Source: Haloquadratum walsbyi J07HQW2 (GTDB lineage: Archaea > Halobacteriota > Halobacteria > Halobacteriales > Haloferacaceae). Taken from it: a stretch of DNA of 64,000 nucleotides. The notes beneath the pieces are model-generated. The model made no database searches, was not told where the DNA came from, and saw only the letters and a list, made by a program, of their open reading frames with translations. Positions within the stretch are counted from its first letter, which is position 1. The number at the start of each line of letters is the position of its first letter. Positions 54,343-63,356 of this stretch are shown here, in pieces. A program made the position numbers and the translations under genes. Where the stretch lies: NCBI RefSeq assembly GCF_000415985.1, contig NZ_KE356561.1, positions 915,860 to 979,859 of the forward strand. Direction: 5' to 3'.

Positions 54343-55800
54343 ATGAGCACAGAAACTGCAGATACGGCTCAAGTCAATGTGAACCCAGAAAGTGTAGATG
54401 CAACCACAGGAGCTCGTATTTCTGAGCCGCCAGCGTCGTTGAAAGAGTTTTTCAGCTACATGGGTCCAGCGTGGGTGTTCACTGCCTCACAGATTGGTGG
54501 TGGTGAGGCACTGAGTGTTCCCGTAGGTGGTGCATACTTGGGAATGCAGGCTATCTGGCTGATTCCGTTAATCACATTCACCAAAATCTTCGGTCAGTAC
54601 TATCTTGTCCGCTATGGAGTGATGAGCGGTAATACGTTCTTAGACGCGCTGTATGATCAGCCTAAGTGGCTGAAATGGATTTTTTATTATGTGTTCTTAG
54701 GTGGGTTGGTGTACGCTATCGGTCTTTCTGGACATCTTGGTGAAACTGCTGGTGCCGCTCAAAGTCTTATTCCAATTGGCACTATTGGTGGGCTCACTGG
54801 GACCAACTTCTGGATGATCACAGCGGTAATCGCTGGGCTCGGGATTGTCATGTTACGATCATATCAAGTAATCGAGAGGATTTCAACAGTGCTATTGTGG
54901 GCGTTTCTTGGCTTAATCGCATTTGTCTCTTTGTTCACCGCCGATCAATGGATTGGTGGACTAGCAAGCGGATTGATTCCTTCTATCCCAGGCTATGTTG
55001 ATGGTCTTGGTGTTGGTGGACTAGCGTTCGTTGCGACCATGTTCGGTTGGATCGGAGCGGGCTTTGGTCCCACCGTCGCCTATGTTTGGTTTGCGAAAGA
55101 CAAGACAATGGGTATGTTTGAGCCAAAAGCTGACGGTATTGATGTTAATAAATCGGATCTATCCGACGAGGAAGTTTCGCGACTCAAAGGTTGGGGTGAC
55201 ATGGTCCTCTGGCAGAACATGATTTCATCGGTCATTTTGGCTGTGTTTTCCTTTTTCATGTGGACAGCCGCAGCCGCAACCCTACATGGAACCGAAATCG
55301 TTGCATCTGGAGAACTCGGCGGATTTGAAGTTGTTCCGCAGATGGCAGTCATTTTCACTACTGTGTACGGCGAGTGGTCTGCGTCTATTTTCCTACTATC
55401 AGTGATGGCAGCACTATTCTCAACGCTAATCGGTCCACTATATGGCATGTCACGACTGTGGGAGGACGCATTTGCCATCCATGGCGTGTTTGATAAGTAC
55501 GATATTACACGTGAAACCATGTTTCGGCTGACGGTTGTCCTCTTTGCATTGATCCCGCTAAGTCTGAACATTCTATTTGAGGCGCCACTGTTCTTGTTTG
55601 CTATTTCGGGAATTCTCTTTGCCCCCGCAGTCGGTCTTATGTATCTTGCAGCACTGTATATGTCGTATACGGATATTGATCAGCCAGGGTTAGCACCGGT
55701 TCGACGCTGGGCGGTCGCGCTTGCTGTCTTCGCTGGCGTTGCTCTCATTACCACGACGATGTATGACGTCTATCCCACTATAATGGACCTCATCGGGTGA
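54343..55800 (+). CDS. Nramp-like (APC superfamily) transporter
   Basis: A 485-residue membrane protein with about eleven helices. The N-terminal GPAWVFTASQIGGGEALSVP and KIFGQYYLVRYGVMSGNTFLDAL, plus later MFGWIGAGFGPTVAYVWFAKDK, resemble the Nramp divalent-metal fold. The canonical DPGN metal motif of helix 1 is replaced by an SQIGGGEA segment, so the ligand may not be Mn/Fe. The soluble loop EPKADGIDVNKSDLSDEEVSRLKGWGD is acidic. The N-terminal 35 residues are a disordered acidic tail. Probably regulated with the divergent Usp gene, by inference. Confidence 0.75.
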   Translation: MSTETADTAQVNVNPESVDATTGARISEPPASLKEFFSYMGPAWVFTASQIGGGEALSVPVGGAYLGMQAIWLIPLITFTKIFGQYYLVRYGVMSGNTFLDALYDQPKWLKWIFYYVFLGGLVYAIGLSGHLGETAGAAQSLIPIGTIGGLTGTNFWMITAVIAGLGIVMLRSYQVIERISTVLLWAFLGLIAFVSLFTADQWIGGLASGLIPSIPGYVDGLGVGGLAFVATMFGWIGAGFGPTVAYVWFAKDKTMGMFEPKADGIDVNKSDLSDEEVSRLKGWGDMVLWQNMISSVILAVFSFFMWTAAAATLHGTEIVASGELGGFEVVPQMAVIFTTVYGEWSASIFLLSVMAALFSTLIGPLYGMSRLWEDAFAIHGVFDKYDITRETMFRLTVVLFALIPLSLNILFEAPLFLFAISGILFAPAVGLMYLAALYMSYTDIDQPGLAPVRRWAVALAVFAGVALITTTMYDVYPTIMDLIG

Positions 55801-56003
55801 TAAATCTAAACTAAACAGCTTTTTGATATATCAATTACATGTACTCACCATCAAAGAAAATAGGTCATCGATGGAAACTATCTAAGGTGATATTGTAACA
55901 TTATTCAGTTCTCATGATCGAAACCTTTCCCCACGAGAAGCCGAAGGGACGTCAGCCATACGCAAAGTATGATCCAAGTCAACTACCTCACCGTACTTCG
56001 CTC

Positions 56004-57310
56004 AGTGAACCACCTCGAGGTCAAGTCCCGTGGCATTCGCCGTGTTCAGCCGGTAAACCCTCGCTCGATAGAGGCTGGGGTAGGACTTGTCAGTGGTCTC
56101 TTCGTTTCATCGAATCCGACCTTGTTGACGGAACAGTGTGAGAGTGTTTCTCTCAACTCGGTGTCTTCAACCCTGAGTTGAAAGCGTATTGACTGATGCT
56201 TCTCCCACGAAACGGCTGATGACCTCGTGGGAGATATAGTTCTGCGACATTCTTTGCTGCATTGTAATCGGCGTGATTGTTTTTCCCGCATCGCTGACAC
56301 TCGAACTCGTCTTGACAACGGTTGTCATCTCGAACGTTCCCACACTCGTTACACCGTTTCGAAGTGTTCTGTGGATTCACCGTATCCACGAACACCCAAC
56401 GCAATTAGCCTTATATAATTGTCCTCGCAACAGTGTGCAGGAGATGCTTCACGTACTCATCTTCCCGACCACTCACCTGCTAAGGCGTTTGATGGGCTGA
56501 TTGAGTACCACACTCTTGCAGGTTTCCACGCGTATTTTCGAACTCTTTGCGAGCGTGACTGAGATTACCTGCAGTAAAAAAGCGAGCCTTGCTGATGACA
56601 CCGATTCGGTTCACGTCGAGGTCAATACCAGAACCGTTCCGTTTTGCGTCGTTACCTCTTTACTAGCTTCTCCTTTCGGTACCCAAGATGCAGGTACCAT
56701 TTGCCGTCTCGGTAGTGGGGCGTGCTTTCCGTGTGCTCCCAGTCTTCGTCGTCCAAATACTGGTACTGGTGTCTTCCTTCGTCGCTTGGCGGTGCAAATT
56801 GCCCTCGCGCGAGAATGGTTGCCAAACACAGTGAGCGACACCTGCTATCTCTCAGAGAACATGGTGAGTGTTCGTATATCGTATGTAATAGAGCTTGAAC
56901 TGAACTGAGGTTGTGTTGCTCTTTTTCTGTTTTTCGGCCTTTCAATACAGGATTGTATACTACTGGCGACTTCGTGGTAGGCGAGAATCAAGTGCTGGCT
57001 ACCCAGCTCTGTTTCTCCTTGCACCGTGTCTTTCGCTGTGTTTTTGACACTAGCCTGAGTATGTTTGTTTCCCCACGCCAGGTTGTATGCGATATTGCAT
57101 CCATCAAGCCACTCTTAAATGGTGAGTTGGAGTAGCTCGTGGTCTTGCGTGGAAAGCCCGTCAAGCCGTGTGATAGCGATTACTCATCATCTGATGCCAT
57201 TATACTATCATGGAAGTACTGATGCTTCTCAAATATTGTGCTTATTCATATTTCTGATAGTTGTCGGTTTCCTCCCCTCCCTACTTATTTGTCTTCGGCT
57301 TGCTGCTTGA
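56004..57310 (-). mobile_element. Degraded tnpB-only IS200/IS605 element 3
   Basis: A minus-strand tnpB relic (56153-56945) is followed by a non-coding 3' region. The right-end hairpin at 56004-56040 is read as GAATGCCACGGGACTTGACC then TCGAGGTGGTTCAC. It links the TTCAC-type ends elsewhere in the window to a tnpB element. The flank after TTCAC is TGAGCGAAGTACGG. The left boundary is uncertain; 57119-57310 shows only remnants. Confidence 0.65.
56153..56945 (-). pseudogene. TnpB pseudogene 3 (heavily decayed)
   Basis: Pieces in different frames: HQYQYLDDEDWEHTESTPHY and DGKWYLHLGYRKEKLVKR (N-terminal beta domain), then NDAKRNGSGIDLDVNRIGV with the RuvC-I Asp, and the C-terminal DTVNPQNTSKRCNECGNVRD, CQRCGK and HADYNAAKNVAELYLPRG with the RuvC-III Asp. 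The middle, including RuvC-II, is missing between about 56404 and 56500. It ends at 56153. The downstream region would hold the guide RNA scaffold. Confidence 0.75.
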
Positions 57311-57731
57311 GGAAGGAGACTCCATTAACAAAATTTTGACATCTAATAAGACGAACGGCTAAGACGATGTTTTGTCACACCACGAATCATATACTGAGTG
57401 CTTCGAATGTTGTTTGTGAAGAGTGTTCTCTATGGAAATAGCTGCATAGAATGAGATAAGCAGACTGTAGAATCGATGAGGATTGCCTGTTTAATCTGAA
57501 TTTATCAAAGCGTCTAAATTAGGCTATTCCCACACAGGATGGATTGTGACTCTTGGACTTCGCTGTCCGATGATCACAAGTCAATCGAAAGCCACCGAGG
57601 TCTGTCCTGTAAGTTCTGGAAAAGTGGGTAGCCGTGATACAGTCGTTACCGAGACCGAAATCAGGAGTGAGAGCGAGGTTTGATAATAGCGATAATGAAG
57701 GTCGTAATAGCTAATGATTTTTATTCGATTT
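57311..57731. other. Non-coding region after IS relic
   Basis: 421 bases without a believable ORF or hairpin. The composition is mixed, with the part from about 57540 slightly richer in GC (TGTGACTCTTGGACTTCGCT), possibly residual transposon sequence. The minus-strand PEP-enzyme gene stops at 57732. Confidence 0.35.
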
Positions 57732-59141
57732 TTACTCTAGGAGTGTTGAATCATCAGACGCGTCGCGGGCTGCGTTGAGAAGAAGTTCCTGCTCAGCACG
57801 GGCAACAACGCGACGAACATCATCGACAGCATCGATATTCGAAGAGAGAGAACTAATTCCTTGTTCAGCAAGGAACTTCGCCATCTCAGGGTCTGAGCCG
57901 GATTGTCCTGTGATGGTAGTATCAACATCATGCTCGTTGCACGCTTCAATAACTTCTGCCATCGCTTCGAGTATTGTTGGATGATAGTTATCAAAGCGGT
58001 CTGCAACCATTGCATTGTTTCGGTCAACTGCGAGCATGAACTGGACGATATCATTGGTACCGAGCGCAACGAAATCAACACCCTCATCAATAATCTCATC
58101 AATTGACCGGATACTAGCCGGCGTTTCAATCATTGCTCCCCAATCATATGCATCTCGATCAATGCCCACTTTATCCATCAGCTCTCGCGCTCGGCGCACA
58201 TCTTCTGCGTCATTAGGAAGCGGAAACATAACTTCAAGATTGTCATAGCCCATATCGTGTAAGCGTTTAAACGCCCGCAGTTCGAGCTTGACCATTTCTG
58301 GTTCCTGCAGACTCCGCCGAATCCCACGGTATCCCAGCATCGGATTATGTTCAATAGGTTCAGATTCCCCTCCCTCGAGTTCAGCAAGTTCGTCTGTTGG
58401 TGCATCAAGTGTGCGAGCCCGCACTGGGCGGGGGTAGAAGGCGTCTGCGACCTTCCGGATCTCCTCTGAAATCTCCTTGACGAAGGCTTCCTCGCCGTGG
58501 TCTGCGACGTACTGGTCCGGTGTCTTCCCCGTTGAAAGGAGAATATGCTCTAATCGGAGTAATCCAACACCATCGGCGTTCGTATCAGCAGCCCGTTGAG
58601 CTGCTCCGGGAATAGAGACATTCACCTTCACTTCTGTGGCTGTTGTCGGGACGTATTCAGCTGAGTCATCAATAGAACCATTAGTCCGGTCAGTTTCTGC
58701 GGTTCTCTCTGGTGTTGACTCTGAATCCAGCGTCGACTCTGATTCGGATTTCGGCTCTCCAATGACAACTGTTCCCTTCTCACCGTCAAGTGTGACTCGT
58801 TGACCGTCAGAAAGCGCTTCCGTTGCATCCCCACAGCCAACAATAGCTGGGACCCCGAGTTCGCGTGAGACGATGGCTGCATGTGACGTCATTCCGCCAT
58901 TGTCGGTTATAATCCCAGTTGAGCGCTGCATTGCGGGTACCATGTCAGGGGCGGTCATCTCAGTGACAATTACGTCACCCTCAGTAATCTGCCCTGCATC
59001 GTCGATATCCTTGATGACCCGTGCCGGTCCCGTCGCGACCCCTGGACTTGCTCCATATCCACGAGCTAATTCTGTCCCTGGTTCGGGGTTATGCTCTGAT
59101 TCTGTTTCTTCACTGATCGCTTCGGTCTTTTTTTGTGTCAT
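57732..59141 (-). CDS. PEP synthase-like protein lacking the ATP-grasp domain and catalytic Cys
   Basis: A 469-residue protein equal to the C-terminal two-thirds of PEP synthase. The swivelling phospho-His domain is present (GGMTSHAAIVSRELGVPAIVG, His87), as is the PEP-binding TIM barrel (RTLDAPTDELAELEGGESEP, GAMIETPASIRSI, ALGTNDIVQFMLAVDRNNAM). The N-terminal ATP-grasp domain is absent. The barrel Cys that acts as general acid in PpsA/PPDK is Thr411 (TITGQSGSDPE). A Ser/Glu-rich linker (130-165) joins the domains. The ATG is 6 bases after gapII, so they are one operon. Full PEP synthesis is unlikely; a regulatory or phosphotransfer role is possible. Confidence 0.85.
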   Translation of the reverse strand: MTQKKTEAISEETESEHNPEPGTELARGYGASPGVATGPARVIKDIDDAGQITEGDVIVTEMTAPDMVPAMQRSTGIITDNGGMTSHAAIVSRELGVPAIVGCGDATEALSDGQRVTLDGEKGTVVIGEPKSESESTLDSESTPERTAETDRTNGSIDDSAEYVPTTATEVKVNVSIPGAAQRAADTNADGVGLLRLEHILLSTGKTPDQYVADHGEEAFVKEISEEIRKVADAFYPRPVRARTLDAPTDELAELEGGESEPIEHNPMLGYRGIRRSLQEPEMVKLELRAFKRLHDMGYDNLEVMFPLPNDAEDVRRARELMDKVGIDRDAYDWGAMIETPASIRSIDEIIDEGVDFVALGTNDIVQFMLAVDRNNAMVADRFDNYHPTILEAMAEVIEACNEHDVDTTITGQSGSDPEMAKFLAEQGISSLSSNIDAVDDVRRVVARAEQELLLNAARDASDDSTLLE

Positions 59142-59147
59142 TTGAAA

Positions 59148-60140
59148 CTATATATCGCCGATTCCCAGCACGTCATTTGTCAGCTCAATACTTTCAACAG
59201 CGTCCGCATCACCTAACATCGCGCGGATAGCGTCGATACTTTCAGGCACTACATCGCTCTCACGATGGATACATTGGAATAAATGGAGTTGATTATTATC
59301 CATCGTAATGGACTCTTCGAAAATCTGGTTCTCATAGAGATTCATACGGTCACGACCGCGATCAAGAGCAAACTCCTGCAGTTCCCATCCCGAGTCAATA
59401 CCAAGGTCACCGTCGATAACGTGGATTCGTGACTCAGAAGCCAATAGATCGCGAATTTCTGTAGCCGTTGGTTCTGCACCAAGCGTTACATTGATACCAT
59501 GGAAATGGTGTCGCACTGAGGGTACTTTCATTCCCATCGTTGTGATAGTCCCCATATCCGGGATTACTTCACGTGCATCTATACCATGATAGGATGGTAT
59601 TGTCATGGGATCAGCTGAAGTAACAGCGTGCTCACCACGACATCGGACCAGCGTAGCACTCGCCCGTTCGACGCCGTATTCCTCATGCAGCGGCGCAAAC
59701 ATCCGATTCAACCCTGTTGTGTTACAGGAGACAATTCGAACGTAATCTTTGTTGGTAGCCTCTGAGTAATTAGCGCGGGCAGTGAAGCTAGCCTCGACCG
59801 CATCTGCACTTTCCCCGCCTTGAAGCAGCGCAGGTGTGTCATGCTCTTCATAAATTGGACGATACTCTTCACCCATGCCCGGTGGCGTCGTATCAGCAAC
59901 GATGTCACTAACTTCAATCAAATCGTGAACATCACCAGCGACCGTCATTCCGGTATCAGCCCACCGATCATGGCGACCCTCGGGAACGTAGATATCGTAA
60001 CCTCGATCTGCAGCTGCATCTGCTGTGTGGTTTGGACTTGCCTTGCTCACACCCGATAGTTTCATATCGGGCATCATCTCAACTGCATCAGCCACTCGTT
60101 TGCCGATAGTACCATACCCGTTGACGCCTACATGTATCAT
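59148..60140 (-). CDS. gap: Type II glyceraldehyde-3-phosphate dehydrogenase
   Basis: Archaeal type II GAPDH (330 residues), linked in haloarchaea to gluconeogenesis. The Rossmann start HVGVNGYGTIGKRVADAV is clear. The catalytic Cys139 is in VSCNTTGLNRM. DTTPPGMGEEYRPIYE, TIPSYHGIDAREVIPD and MKVPSVRHHFHGINVTL are family blocks. A TATA box at 60161-60170 supports the ATG at 60140 and a leaderless transcript. It heads an operon with the PEP synthase-like gene. Cofactor preference was not determined. Confidence 0.95.
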   Translation of the reverse strand: MIHVGVNGYGTIGKRVADAVEMMPDMKLSGVSKASPNHTADAAADRGYDIYVPEGRHDRWADTGMTVAGDVHDLIEVSDIVADTTPPGMGEEYRPIYEEHDTPALLQGGESADAVEASFTARANYSEATNKDYVRIVSCNTTGLNRMFAPLHEEYGVERASATLVRCRGEHAVTSADPMTIPSYHGIDAREVIPDMGTITTMGMKVPSVRHHFHGINVTLGAEPTATEIRDLLASESRIHVIDGDLGIDSGWELQEFALDRGRDRMNLYENQIFEESITMDNNQLHLFQCIHRESDVVPESIDAIRAMLGDADAVESIELTNDVLGIGDI

Positions 60141-60160
60141 AATCTAACATGAACTTAGTC

Positions 60161-60170
60161 TTATATAATA
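60161..60170 (-). promoter_or_regulatory. TATA box of the gap operon
   Basis: TATTATATAA on the minus strand lies 21-30 bases before the gap ATG, as expected for a leaderless archaeal promoter. No TACT-N7-GAGTA-type TrmB sugar-regulator site was recognised nearby. Confidence 0.55.
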
Positions 60171-60255
60171 CCAGTGCCTGCATCATATTTTGCATTATTT
60201 TTTATGTTTAAATACCCCTCCAATGAGATATTAATCTAGAAATAAATTCAAGACG

Positions 60256-60462
60256 ATGGTTAATCCAAAACAACAAGTTTCATCAAGAGGGATTCGTGTT
60301 CTCGGGTTATTTGTCCTAGTATACTTGCTGATAGGGTCATATATGCACTTCTATATGAGTCTCCCCGTTGTCGTGTATGCCGGATATGGTGTTCTCAGTT
60401 GGGCTGCCGGAATGGGGCTATTTTATTGGCTTCATAAGAACTACATGTCACAACTTGGTTGA
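60256..60462 (+). CDS. Small two-helix membrane protein
   Basis: A 68-residue protein with membrane segments at about 14-36 (VLGLFVLVYLLIGSYMHFYM) and 39-58 (VVVYAGYGVLSWAAGMGLFY). A short basic start (NPKQQVSSRGIR) and end (HKNYMSQLG) suggest both termini are cytoplasmic. It is divergent from gap across 115 bases. No family is recognised. Confidence 0.6.
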   Translation: MVNPKQQVSSRGIRVLGLFVLVYLLIGSYMHFYMSLPVVVYAGYGVLSWAAGMGLFYWLHKNYMSQLG

Positions 60463-60548
60463 AATAACGTGTCTAAATATTCATTATAATATTTTATGAT
60501 ATCGGATAGAGTTAATATTGGCTAGTACCTACTATATGCAAGCTGTAT

Positions 60549-60791
60549 ATGAGCGCGATAGATGGCTTTCATGACGACCCAAACGGATGTGAATCAACAG
60601 ATACCACATCTGAGCCACGGATCACACTCGGCGTATTGATGTTTGCTACAATCGCTGTTCCTGGAGTCTCATTACGATATTTCGATCCAGAAACCGCCGC
60701 AAAATTGCTAACGACGATGATTCCGTTTCTGTTAGTTGCTATCTCTCGTACCTCAATCAGATCATACACTGTGTATGACTCAGAGAGATAA
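60549..60791 (+). CDS. Small hypothetical membrane protein
   Basis: An 80-residue protein with an acidic 25-residue start (DDPNGCESTDTTSEP), then two hydrophobic segments (ITLGVLMFATIAVPGVSL and LLTTMIPFLLVAISRTSI). It ends SYTVYDSER. Composition and size fit a haloarchaeal membrane microprotein, but no homologue is recognised. It is 86 bases after another small membrane protein and may be co-transcribed. Confidence 0.5.
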   Translation: MSAIDGFHDDPNGCESTDTTSEPRITLGVLMFATIAVPGVSLRYFDPETAAKLLTTMIPFLLVAISRTSIRSYTVYDSER

Positions 60792-61160
60792 TGTCGGGGC
60801 TGATAAGATTAACAGAAGCTATATCCTCTATTTATAATTGGTTATTTTCTTGCATATATTACCGTACGTCTGCGGAATGCAATCGTCTTTGGACGCTTGA
60901 TAACACTATACTAACGGTCAAAAATAACATTTCTACGAATGGATGCGTGTTAATATATCCACTAGAATCGATTATATAATTGTGTTCTTATTTTTTATCC
61001 AGGCTCACTGTCGCAGTGTGTATAATCGAACAATTGGATTTATAATCGCCACGACATAATTACGTCTAGTGCATTTTCTACGCAGTTCTATAGAATATCA
61101 ATTTGAGGGTATCTATGGTGATAACGCATTCCTAGGCATTGCTGCTTGGGAGTATGACAT

Positions 61161-62666
61161 ATGAGTATTGATATCCGATCAGCAGCGAGACGGGTATTCA
61201 AGAAACCTGAAGATTTAGACTTAACTGAGGGACCAATTGGGCGGTCATTATTTTTTCTTTCACTCCCAATCGTTATTACAAATCTCCTGCAGGTTGCATA
61301 TAACTTTGCAGATACGTTTTGGTTAGGTCAATATAGTACCGACGCTTTGGCAGCCATTAGCCTCGGGTTTCCACTCGTATATCTGTTTATCTCACTTGGA
61401 CTAGGTTTGACTGTCGCAGGAAGTGTATTAGTTGCACAACACACTGGTGCAACACAAACAGCACAGGCAGACTACGCTGCCTCACAGACTGTCGTATTTA
61501 CGATGATTATTGGGATAGCACTTGGTGCAGCTGGTGTAATATTTGTTGATGAAGTACTCAGCGTCTTCGGCGCTGATCCAGTCGTACTCACACTCGCAAC
61601 AGATTACATGCGAATCATTTCATTTGGTCTCCCGTTCATATTCGGATTTATCGTATTTGTTGCGTTGATGCGTGGTTCCGGTGATACGTTGACACCGATG
61701 CTCGTGATGCTTGGAACTGTTGTCATAAACGTCATTCTCGACCCGATACTTATCTTTGGAGTTGGACCGATTCCACAGTTGGGCGTCGATGGGGCTGCAA
61801 TAGCAACCGTGTTCTCACGGGGATCTGCAGCAGTTGCTGGGCTATGGATTCTCTTACGCGGAAGTCATGGTGTGCAAATCACAGTGACCGACATGTGGCC
61901 TGATCGTGAGTATATGGCGAAACTGCTTCGTATTGGGGCGCCTGCCTCACTTGAGAACACTGGACGTGCCATTTCAATTAATGCTATTTTGATTATCGTT
62001 ACGCTGTTTTCTACACCCGTTGTCGCTGCATTTGGTGTTGGGATTCGAGTATTTTCGATGATTTTCATGCCTGCAATTGCGATTGACCGAGGAGTTGAAA
62101 CGATGACTGGGCAGAATATTGGTGCTGGAAATCGAGATCGAGTCTCGAAGACAAATCGATTTGCTGCAATAACATCATTCAGCATCTTGTCGCTGCTTGG
62201 GGTCGTAACGTTCGTTTTCGCTCCCGAGATTATCAGAGTGTTTGATAATTCACCTGCGGTTGTTGAACAAGGTGCAACATTTCTCCGGTGGATTGCACCG
62301 ACATTTGGGTTCGTTGGTATATTACGAGCTTATAGCGGCGGATTTCGTGGAGCTGGAAAAACGCTTACTGCTGCAGTAATTACGATTGTGTTATTCGGAT
62401 TTATTCGTCTACCAGTCGCATACATTGTCTCACAGGGATTAGTTCCGTTTGATCTATGGATATTTGGCACACGAACACCGGAAGGAATCTGGTTTTCATT
62501 CGCTATCTCAGGCATCGTTGCAGCACTTGTTGCAGCTGGGTGGTTTGAACGGGGGACGTGGCGAGATGGGGATTTGACTGAACAGGCGGATCCAACCACG
62601 GATACGAAGCGAACGGTCGAACCGGATTCGGATTCGGATCCAGATCCATCGGCATCAGAGACATAA
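61161..62666 (+). CDS. MATE-family efflux transporter
   Basis: A 501-residue MATE exporter with twelve predicted helices in two six-helix halves. The first half starts GRSLFFLSLPIVITNLLQVAYNFADTFWLGQY, the characteristic MATE helix 1. Conserved GLGLTVAGSVLVAQHTGA and LPFIFGFIVFVALMRGSGDTLTPM follow. The second half has KLLRIGAPASLENTGRAISINAIL and ETMTGQNIGAGNRDRV. MATE proteins expel drugs or toxic organics using ion gradients; in halophiles probably Na+-coupled, by inference. The C-terminal tail is an Asp/Ser/Pro repeat (PDSDSDPDPSASET). Confidence 0.93.
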   Translation: MSIDIRSAARRVFKKPEDLDLTEGPIGRSLFFLSLPIVITNLLQVAYNFADTFWLGQYSTDALAAISLGFPLVYLFISLGLGLTVAGSVLVAQHTGATQTAQADYAASQTVVFTMIIGIALGAAGVIFVDEVLSVFGADPVVLTLATDYMRIISFGLPFIFGFIVFVALMRGSGDTLTPMLVMLGTVVINVILDPILIFGVGPIPQLGVDGAAIATVFSRGSAAVAGLWILLRGSHGVQITVTDMWPDREYMAKLLRIGAPASLENTGRAISINAILIIVTLFSTPVVAAFGVGIRVFSMIFMPAIAIDRGVETMTGQNIGAGNRDRVSKTNRFAAITSFSILSLLGVVTFVFAPEIIRVFDNSPAVVEQGATFLRWIAPTFGFVGILRAYSGGFRGAGKTLTAAVITIVLFGFIRLPVAYIVSQGLVPFDLWIFGTRTPEGIWFSFAISGIVAALVAAGWFERGTWRDGDLTEQADPTTDTKRTVEPDSDSDPDPSASET

Positions 62667-62850
62667 TTCTAAATATAATATATTTCCCGAAATCGGAGTT
62701 ACAAATTCTCGTTTGACCTATGATAAAGCAATGATGTGGTCAAGGTGAATGTGAATACCCTTTGAAATTAAATATGAGCATATGATTATACCGTGGTATC
62801 ATGGCATCATGGCATCAATGAATAAGTACACTCAGTATCGTCATTGATGT

Positions 62851-63321
62851 ATGGAATACACCGAATTAATTACACTACGAACAGACGGGGGCAAGACAAA
62901 TGATAATATGGACTCAAATGGGGCATATGACAAGAACGAGCCAGTCGAATTCAGTATGACGATTGAGGATGGGGAAACGATAATTAAAATGCATGGTGAC
63001 AGAGATACAGCAGTGATTGTGCAATCAGCGTCGGGAGAGCGCGTGTATCTACCTCCAGAGGATTTTGAACGGGCTGCTCCGACCTCAAAACAAAATGAGA
63101 GTGCATATCAGTCTGCCTCTACTGATAGTCCATATCAATCTGCAGCGACTGATAGCCCGTATCAGTCTGCCTCCACCGACAGCCCATATCAATCTTCGGG
63201 GACCGACAGTCCGTATCAGTCCGCACGACAACACTCAGATGAAGAGGGACTAGTATCGACAACAGAAGGCTACTGTATCTATCATCCCGAACCAGCAACA
63301 GACGTACGAGTCCTCCGATAG
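62851..63321 (+). CDS. Acidic protein with five tandem 9-residue SPYQSxxTD repeats
   Basis: A 156-residue protein. The globular part (about 30-75) has EFSMTIEDGETIIKMHGDRDTAVIVQSASGERVYLPPEDF, a compact beta fold with a haloarchaeal look. Residues 84-128 contain five consecutive 9-mers of form S-P-Y-Q-S-x-x-T-D. The conserved end YCIYHPEPATDVRVLR follows. The second in-frame ATG (62908) is an alternative start. No enzyme motif is seen. The repeat resembles a tether or low-affinity binding tail. A T7 run at 63323-63329 may terminate transcription. Confidence 0.75.
   Translation: MEYTELITLRTDGGKTNDNMDSNGAYDKNEPVEFSMTIEDGETIIKMHGDRDTAVIVQSASGERVYLPPEDFERAAPTSKQNESAYQSASTDSPYQSAATDSPYQSASTDSPYQSSGTDSPYQSARQHSDEEGLVSTTEGYCIYHPEPATDVRVLR
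63100..63234 (+). repeat. 27-bp coding tandem repeat, five units
   Basis: Five in-frame 27-base units encode SPYQS(A/S)(S/A/G)TD. Codons for the Tyr-Gln-Ser core are nearly constant (TATCAGTCT/TATCAATCT), while third positions elsewhere vary. Mixed synonymous changes point to an established, not freshly duplicated, array. Confidence 0.8.
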
Positions 63322-63332
63322 GTTTTTTTCAA
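63322..63332 (+). terminator. Poly-T terminator candidate after the repeat-protein gene
   Basis: GTTTTTTTC directly follows the TAG at 63319-63321. A T-rich tract just after a stop is a common archaeal termination signal. Confidence 0.45.
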
Positions 63333-63356
63333 TGAATCTTAGTTTATATCCAATAA

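Noticed and set aside
60791-60979. 62-codon ORF whose ATG overlaps the stop of the preceding small gene
   Set aside because: Despite the coupling-like overlap, the product is Cys/Ile/Asn-rich, not acidic, and reads like translated AT-rich spacer.
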